From: a bacterium
GTDB taxonomy: Bacteria > Chloroflexota > Dormibacteria > Aeolococcales > Bog-877
Length of the DNA stretch: 8,666 bases
Assembly (NCBI GenBank): GCA_021798435.1
Contig: JAJZGN010000074.1
Coordinates: 1 to 8,666, forward strand
Reading direction: 5' to 3'
Position 1 is the stretch's first letter. Each line of letters begins with the position of its first letter. Position numbers and translations under genes: made by a program. The notes beneath the pieces were generated by a model. It was not told where the DNA came from, did not search any database, and saw only the letters and a program-made list of their open reading frames with translations. This document shows, piece after piece, positions 4,308-8,666 of this stretch.

Positions 4308-6304
4308 TCGAGCCAGCGCCGAAATTGGTCGCCATCCAGGACCGGGACTCCGAGCCGCTGAGCGGCCGCGAGCTTCGAGCCCGCGCCTTCCCCGGCGACG
4401 ACGGCGGTGGTCTTCCGCGACACACTGCTCGCGGCTGAGCCTCCCAGCCTGCGGATCCCCCCCTCGGCCTCGGCCCGGGTGAACCCCGGCACCGTCCCGG
4501 TCACGACAATGGTCCGGCCAAGCCATGGTCCGCCACCACTGGCTTCCACCTGGGGATCCACCCCGACCTCCGCGAGCTGAGCCAGGAGAGACATCGTTCC
4601 TTCGCTGGAAAGGTAGGAGGAGATGGCCGCCGCCAGCACCGGTCCGACTCCCGCTATGGCGGCCAGCTCCTCCGGCCCCGCGCCCACCAGTCGCTGCATG
4701 GTTCCGAAGTGCTCCGCCAGCAGCTCCGCGGTGCGCCGCCCCACGTGGGGGATGCCCAGCGCGTACAGGAACGCCCCCAACTGGGGGCGCCGTCGGGCAC
4801 CCAGCGCGTCCGTCAGCTGGCGCGCCGACTTGCGTGCCAGCCCAGGCAGCTCCTCAAGCTGCTCTGGGGTCAGCCGGAAGAGGTCGGCGGGGCTGGAGAT
4901 CAGCCCCCGCTCCAGCAGCTCCTGGAGGACGGCCGGGCCTAGGCGGTCGATGTTGAACGCGTCCCGGCTCACGAAGTGGAACAGGTTGGCCAGTCGTTGG
5001 GCGGGGCAGAGGGGGTTGAGGCAGCGGGTCGCAACCTCGCCCTCCTCGCGCACCAGTGGGGCGCCGCACGCAGGACAGCAGGCCGGCATCTGGAACGGCA
5101 CGCTCCCCTTCGGACGGCGCTCCAACTCCACCCGCACCACCTCGGGAATCACATCTCCCGCCTTGCGCACCACCACCGTGTCGCCGACCCGCACATCCTT
5201 GCGCCGGACCTGGTCCTCGTTGTGCAGGGTGACGTGGCTGACCGTGGACCCCGCCACCTCGATCGGCTCCAGCACCGCCACCGGGGTAGCCGCCCCGGTT
5301 CTCCCGATGCTGACTTCGATCGCCAGCACCCGGGTCTCGCGCTCTTCGGGGGGGAACTTGTAGGCCACCGCCCAGCGGGGGGCCCGGCTGTCAGATCCCA
5401 ACTCCCCCTGCCACGCAAGGCTGTCCACCTTCAGCACCACCCCGTCAATCTCGTAGGGGAGCTCGGCCCGCCGCGACTGCCAGGCCGCCAGCAGGTCCAT
5501 CACCCCCTCCCCCCCGACCAGAAGCTGCCGGTTGGCATTGACGGGGAACCCCTCGGCCTCCAGCCAGTCCAGCAGTTGGTGCTGGGTGAGCACCGCGGAG
5601 GGGGGTGGGTCACAGGCGTAGAAGTAGGCCTCGAGCCCCCGGGCCCGCGTGACCTCGGGGTCCAGCTGCCTCAGGCTCCCCGCCGCCGCGTTGCGACAGT
5701 TGGAATACAGCTCCAGCCCCTGGGCCCGCCGCCCTCGATTGAGCTCTACCAGGACAGCCTTGGGCATGTAGACCTCGCCCCGGATCTCCAGGTCTCCGCC
5801 ATCTCCACTGGGGTCGACCACGAAACGCGTCGGGATCATTGGGATGGTGCGGACGTTGGCGGTGATCTCCTCCCCGGTCTCGCCGTCCCCCCGGGTGGCC
5901 GCCCGGACCAGCTCCCCGCGGTGGTAGGTGAGGCTCACCGCCAGCCCATCCATCTTGAGCTCGGCAAAGAGGTCCGGGGCCAGACCGAGCGCCACCTCCA
6001 GCCGCCTCTGGAACTGCTGGACCTCGGTCTCGGAGACCGCGTTCTGCAGTGAGCGCATCGGGGCCCGGTGGCGGACCTTGCGGAAGGGGGTGGTGCCGAC
6101 CGCCCCCACCCTCTGGGTGGGGGAATCCTTGGTCCGGAGGGTCGGAAAGCGGTCCTCCAGCTCCAGCAGCTCCCGCATCTGGAGGTCGTACTCAGCGTCC
6201 GTCACCGCCGGGGCGTCGAGCACGTAGTAGAGGTAGTTGTGCCGGGAGAGCTCCTCGCGCAGCTGGGAGGCCCGGGCCCGGGCCTCCCGGGGGGGTGCGG
6301 CCAT
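4277..6304 (-). CDS. ligA: NAD-dependent DNA ligase
   Basis: LigA seals nicks in duplex DNA using NAD+ during replication and repair. The protein is 675 aa, full length. Domain Ia (about 8-60) has the NMN-binding pattern HNYLYYVLDAPAVTDAEYD. The adenylation domain holds the nucleophile K117 in AELKMDGLAVS, EIRGEVYMP (173-181), RNAAAGSLRQLDP (204-216), EIDGVVLKVD (285-294) and AVAYKFPPE (312-320). An OB fold follows (SIGRTGAATPVAVLEPI, about 332-348). The zinc finger has C410, C413, C428 and C433. Helix-hairpin-helix repeats occupy about 450-585, and a C-terminal BRCT domain about 593-668. All key catalytic residues are present. ATG 6304 overlaps the pcrA stop by one base (TGATG), with GGAAG 8 nt upstream, so it is probably co-translated with pcrA. 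The stop lies inside the 3' end of the opposite-strand gene, and no terminator hairpin with a T-run is visible after it. Confidence 0.98.
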   Translation of the reverse strand: MAAPPREARARASQLREELSRHNYLYYVLDAPAVTDAEYDLQMRELLELEDRFPTLRTKDSPTQRVGAVGTTPFRKVRHRAPMRSLQNAVSETEVQQFQRRLEVALGLAPDLFAELKMDGLAVSLTYHRGELVRAATRGDGETGEEITANVRTIPMIPTRFVVDPSGDGGDLEIRGEVYMPKAVLVELNRGRRAQGLELYSNCRNAAAGSLRQLDPEVTRARGLEAYFYACDPPPSAVLTQHQLLDWLEAEGFPVNANRQLLVGGEGVMDLLAAWQSRRAELPYEIDGVVLKVDSLAWQGELGSDSRAPRWAVAYKFPPEERETRVLAIEVSIGRTGAATPVAVLEPIEVAGSTVSHVTLHNEDQVRRKDVRVGDTVVVRKAGDVIPEVVRVELERRPKGSVPFQMPACCPACGAPLVREEGEVATRCLNPLCPAQRLANLFHFVSRDAFNIDRLGPAVLQELLERGLISSPADLFRLTPEQLEELPGLARKSARQLTDALGARRRPQLGAFLYALGIPHVGRRTAELLAEHFGTMQRLVGAGPEELAAIAGVGPVLAAAISSYLSSEGTMSLLAQLAEVGVDPQVEASGGGPWLGRTIVVTGTVPGFTRAEAEGGIRRLGGSAASSVSRKTTAVVAGEGAGSKLAAAQRLGVPVLDGDQFRRWLDHPEVGPEAL
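6103..6123. repeat. 9-bp GC inverted repeat with 3-nt loop inside ligA
   Basis: On the plus strand CCCCCACCC, a TCT loop and GGGTGGGGG form a perfect stem. It coincides with the codons of the conserved LigA peptide PTQRVG, and there is no T-run, so it is most simply a by-product of GC-rich codon choice rather than a terminator. Confidence 0.3.
6265..6288. repeat. Perfect 24-bp palindrome at the start of ligA
   Basis: The arm GGGAGGCCCGGG is followed directly by its exact reverse complement, giving a 24-bp self-complementary sequence with no spacer. It covers ligA codons 6-14 (R-E-A-R-A-R-A-S region), beginning 16 nt after the ATG. In the mRNA it could form a stem of about 10 bp with a 4-nt loop next to the ribosome entry site. 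It may be regulatory or simply the outcome of alternating Arg/Ala codons. Confidence 0.5.
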
Positions 6305-8544
6305 CAGGCCAGCTTCCGCAGCACCGCGTCGCTCACGGCGAACCGGCGCCTTCCGGCGGTCTCGAAGTCGATGACCACCTCCTCACCGCCCGGGGTCATC
6401 TCGCTCACGCTGATCACCCCGCGCCCGAACCGCTGGTGCTCCACCCGGTCCCCGGCGACATAGCGGGGGCCGGACACCAGCGTCGGCGCCGCCCTGGTCA
6501 CCTCTCGCAGGATGGCGTCTCGCGCCCGGGTCAGGACCAGCGGCTGGCCGTGGGTTGCTGGGGGCGCGACGAAGGAGCCCGGAGCGCCCCAGCCTGAGGT
6601 CCCCTCAAGGGCGCTGAGGGGCTTCAGGAAACGAGACGGGGTGGCTCCCCTGGGGCTCCCGTACAGGTGGCGCTGGAAGCAGTGGCTGAGGTAGAGCCGC
6701 TCCCGCGCCCTGGTCATGCCGACGTAGAGCAGACGGCGCTCCTCCTCCAGGCTGGCCTCGGAGTCCAGCGAGCGGACGTGGGGCAAAAGCCCCTCCTCCA
6801 CCCCGGTCACGAAGACCACCGGGAACTCGAGCCCCTTGACCTGATGCAGGGTGATGAGGGTGATCGCCCCGGAGGTGGAGTCATCCATCTGATCCACGTC
6901 GCCGGCCAGCGCCAGCTGCTCCAGGAACGCGGGCAGGGTGGACGCCGCCGGGTCGTCGCCCAGCTCGGCGGCGAGCCCCCGCAGCTCGGTGAGGTTGGCC
7001 CAGCGCTCCTCGCCCTCGGGGGTGCCGTCGCGCACCAACTGGCGGTACCCGCTCCGCTCCAGGAGGCGATCCAGCAGCTGGACGAGGGGCCATTTGGACG
7101 AGTAGTCGTTGAGATCCGCCAGAAGGTCGTGGAACCGTCGTAACCCCTGGGCGGCTGCCCCACGCAGTCCCGCCAGTTCAGGTATCTCCAGGACCGCCTC
7201 TAGCCGGCCGCCCCCTGCCTGCAGGAGATCGCGAACCTGGGCGACGGACTGCGCTCCCACACCCCGCCGGGGCACATTGATCACCCGCTCGAAGGCCACC
7301 CGGTCCGAAGGGTTCGCCAGGAGGCGCAGGTAGGCCAGGACATCCTTCACCTCCTTGCGCTGGTAGAAGCGAAGGCCACCGATTAGCCGGTATGGGATCC
7401 CCTCCCGGAGGAGGACTTCCTCCAGGGCCCGCGACTGGGCATTGGTCCGGTACAGCACCGCGGCCTCTCCCCAGGCGAGCTCCCCGAAGCCGTGGAGGCG
7501 TCGAGCCTCGGCCGCCACCGCGGATGCCTCCTCCCTCTCGTCGTAGAACTGGCCCACCTGCACCGGGTCCCCCTCCGGCCCCGCGGTCCAGAGGCCCTTG
7601 TCCATGCGCCTCGTGTTCTCCCGGATCACCGCCCCGGCGGCCCTGAGGATGGCGGCGGTGCTCCGATAGTTCTGCTCCAGCGGCACCACCAGGGCGTCGG
7701 GATAGTCGCGCTGGAACTCCAGGATGTTGCGGAGGTCGGCCCCCCGCCAGCTGTACACGGACTGGTCCGGGTCCCCGACCACCGTCACCCTGCGGTGCTC
7801 CCCCACCAGAAGGCGAAGGATGCGGTACTGGGCGCGGTTGGTGTCCTGGTACTCGTCCACCAGGACGTGGCGGAAGCGGTCTCGATAACGCTCCAGGGCC
7901 TCGCTGGAGGACTCGAGCAGCCGAACCACCTTGAGGAGCAGGTCGTCGAAGTCCAGGGCCCGGTTGGTTTCCAGGAGAGCCTCATACCGGGGGTAGACGC
8001 GCGCCGCCTGAGACTCGACGAACCCCCGGGCCGCCAGGGTGAACTCCTCCGGCCCCCGGAGGTCGTTCTTGGCCCGCGAGATTTCGGCGGAGATCGATGC
8101 CAGGCTGAAGCGTTTCTCGTCCACGCCAGCCTGGGCCATGGCCTCCTTCATCACCGCCGCCCGGTCGCCCTCGTCGTAGATGACGAAGTCCCGCGGAACC
8201 CCGGCAAGCTCGCCCCGCTGCCGGAGCATGCGCGCCCCCATGGCGTGAAAGGTGCCCAGCCACATCCCCTCGACCCCGCCCTCCAGAAGCGCGCCCAGGC
8301 GGGAGCGCATCTCGCGGGCCGCCTTGTTGGTGAAGGTCACGGCCAGTACTCGCGCAGGCCGAGCGCGTCCCGTGCCGACGAGGTAGGCGACCCGGTGGGT
8401 GAGGACCCTGGTCTTGCCGGATCCGGCGCCGGCGAGCACCAGCAGCGGCACGTCGGGAGCGGTCACCGCCTCCGCCTGGGCCGGATTCAGCCCCGCCAGC
8501 AGCTCGGCGACCGCCACCTCTCCGGCGATCCCTCCTGGAGTCAC
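6304..8544 (-). CDS. pcrA: ATP-dependent DNA helicase, UvrD/PcrA family (SF1A)
   Basis: This is a 3'-5' SF1A helicase acting in nucleotide excision repair, plasmid or replication restart, and removal of RecA or RNA polymerase from DNA. Counting from GTG 8544 (746 aa), motifs are: Q motif LNPAQAEAV (19-27), Walker A AGAGSGKT (38-45), Ia TFTNKA (70-75), GTFHAM (97-102), II VDEYQDTN (229-236), III GDPDQSVYSWRGA (257-269), IV QNYRST (291-296), V TLHQVKGLEF (565-574) and VI YVGMTRARERL (607-617). A C-terminal Tudor-like domain (about 696-745, GDRVEHQRFGRGVISV...) matches the RNA-polymerase-binding module of PcrA. GTG 8544 was chosen because AGGA lies 5 nt upstream and because the Pro-rich in-frame stretch before it (to GTG 8652 and the window edge) has weaker G/C bias at third positions. 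The frame stays open to the edge, so an N-terminal extension is not excluded; GTG 8517 is another option. The gene is followed at once by ligA (TGATG). Confidence 0.95.
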   Translation of the reverse strand: MTPGGIAGEVAVAELLAGLNPAQAEAVTAPDVPLLVLAGAGSGKTRVLTHRVAYLVGTGRARPARVLAVTFTNKAAREMRSRLGALLEGGVEGMWLGTFHAMGARMLRQRGELAGVPRDFVIYDEGDRAAVMKEAMAQAGVDEKRFSLASISAEISRAKNDLRGPEEFTLAARGFVESQAARVYPRYEALLETNRALDFDDLLLKVVRLLESSSEALERYRDRFRHVLVDEYQDTNRAQYRILRLLVGEHRRVTVVGDPDQSVYSWRGADLRNILEFQRDYPDALVVPLEQNYRSTAAILRAAGAVIRENTRRMDKGLWTAGPEGDPVQVGQFYDEREEASAVAAEARRLHGFGELAWGEAAVLYRTNAQSRALEEVLLREGIPYRLIGGLRFYQRKEVKDVLAYLRLLANPSDRVAFERVINVPRRGVGAQSVAQVRDLLQAGGGRLEAVLEIPELAGLRGAAAQGLRRFHDLLADLNDYSSKWPLVQLLDRLLERSGYRQLVRDGTPEGEERWANLTELRGLAAELGDDPAASTLPAFLEQLALAGDVDQMDDSTSGAITLITLHQVKGLEFPVVFVTGVEEGLLPHVRSLDSEASLEEERRLLYVGMTRARERLYLSHCFQRHLYGSPRGATPSRFLKPLSALEGTSGWGAPGSFVAPPATHGQPLVLTRARDAILREVTRAAPTLVSGPRYVAGDRVEHQRFGRGVISVSEMTPGGEEVVIDFETAGRRRFAVSDAVLRKLA

Positions 8545-8549
8545 ACCGT

Positions 8550-8553
8550 TCCT
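8550..8553 (-). promoter_or_regulatory. Shine-Dalgarno-like AGGA for pcrA
   Basis: AGGA on the minus strand lies 5 nt before GTG 8544 and is the main reason for preferring that start. The context AGGAACGGTGTG resembles the AGGAACCGGTGGTG before the plus-strand gene. A stronger AGGAGGG (8537-8531) lies inside the coding region, 13 nt before GTG 8517, which is rather far. Confidence 0.4.
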
Positions 8554-8600
8554 AGGCAACGGAGAGGGCGCGACATGCGTCTGTCCGTGTGCTGGGACCA

Positions 8601-8666
8601 CCGGTCGAGGCGGTGGGCTCCGGGGCGGTCCCGGTTCCTGCTTCACGGCCACCTGCCGGTCGAGGC
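8601..8666. repeat. 11-bp direct repeat upstream of pcrA
   Basis: CCGGTCGAGGC occurs at 8601-8611 and again at 8656-8666, where the window ends, so the second copy may be longer. The first copy also sits inside an inverted repeat, CCACCG (8598-8603) and CGGTGG (8611-8616). The stretch 8545-8666 shows no clear -10 box. It could be pcrA upstream regulatory DNA or the end of a Pro-rich coding extension; the sequence does not decide. Confidence 0.35.

Noticed and set aside
3772..4425. Minus-strand open frame (217 codons) filling the ligA-gatC gap
   Set aside because: It starts inside ligA in another frame, has a Pro/Arg/Ser-rich translation typical of a shadow, and the plus-strand frame over the same bases has the better codon pattern.
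4772..4789. GC inverted repeat CGCCCCCA/TGGGGGCG as a terminator
   Set aside because: It is inside ligA coding sequence (Arg-Pro-Gln-Leu-Gly-Ala codons), has a 2-nt loop and no T-run.
4976..6052. Plus-strand open frame (358 codons) opposite ligA
   Set aside because: Antisense shadow of a fully conserved ligA, with low-complexity composition and no motif.
1..8666. Mobile element, CRISPR, toxin-antitoxin or defence system
   Set aside because: No transposase, integrase, repeat array or recognisable toxin/defence domain is visible. The only unknown gene is the small helical plus-strand one, and nothing in it points to such a role.

Overview
The window is a GC-rich bacterial chromosomal segment carrying seven protein genes. 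Six lie on the minus strand and are housekeeping genes, read from the right edge as pcrA (UvrD/PcrA-type helicase), ligA (NAD-dependent DNA ligase), gatC, gatA and gatB (the three subunits of the Glu/Asp-tRNA amidotransferase), and the 5' part of an RlmCD/RlmD/TrmA-type RNA uridine methyltransferase that runs off the left edge. The seventh is a small unrecognised gene on the plus strand, between ligA and gatC. I see no rRNA, tRNA, CRISPR array, insertion sequence or phage gene.

The organism is a bacterium: it has an NAD-dependent ligase, bacterial GatCAB and a PcrA-type helicase with a C-terminal Tudor-like domain. Codon third positions are mostly G or C. Very tight gene packing, GTG starts and a likely leaderless or short-leader promoter would fit Actinomycetota, Chloroflexota or a related high-GC phylum such as Dormibacterota. 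The sequence alone does not decide which. GatCAB implies that Gln-tRNA and/or Asn-tRNA is made by the indirect transamidation route.

Layout from right to left: 8545-8666 is the region upstream of pcrA, with an uncertain start and an 11-bp direct repeat. pcrA (8544-6304) and ligA (6304-4277) share one base (TGATG). The 504 bases between the ligA stop and gatC hold the opposite-strand gene (3792-4307), which overlaps the ligA 3' end tail-to-tail by 31 bp. Only 19 bp separate its start from the assigned gatC start, and those 19 bp contain a perfect TATAAT for gatC. gatC-gatA (GTGA overlap), gatA-gatB (8-bp overlap) and gatB-methyltransferase (ATGA overlap) form a translationally coupled unit. 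The order pcrA-ligA-[variable gene]-gatCAB-methyltransferase resembles the order known in Bacillus and Staphylococcus, where CamS-family and other genes occupy the middle.

The observations most worth a second look are: (1) the opposite-strand gene embedded in the otherwise co-directional cluster; (2) the start of gatC, where base composition says coding switches reading frame, so that a conventional GatC N-terminus appears only if a small indel is assumed; (3) the 19-bp divergent promoter region; and (4) a perfect 24-bp palindrome 16 nt inside ligA. I found no convincing new defence or mobile system here.
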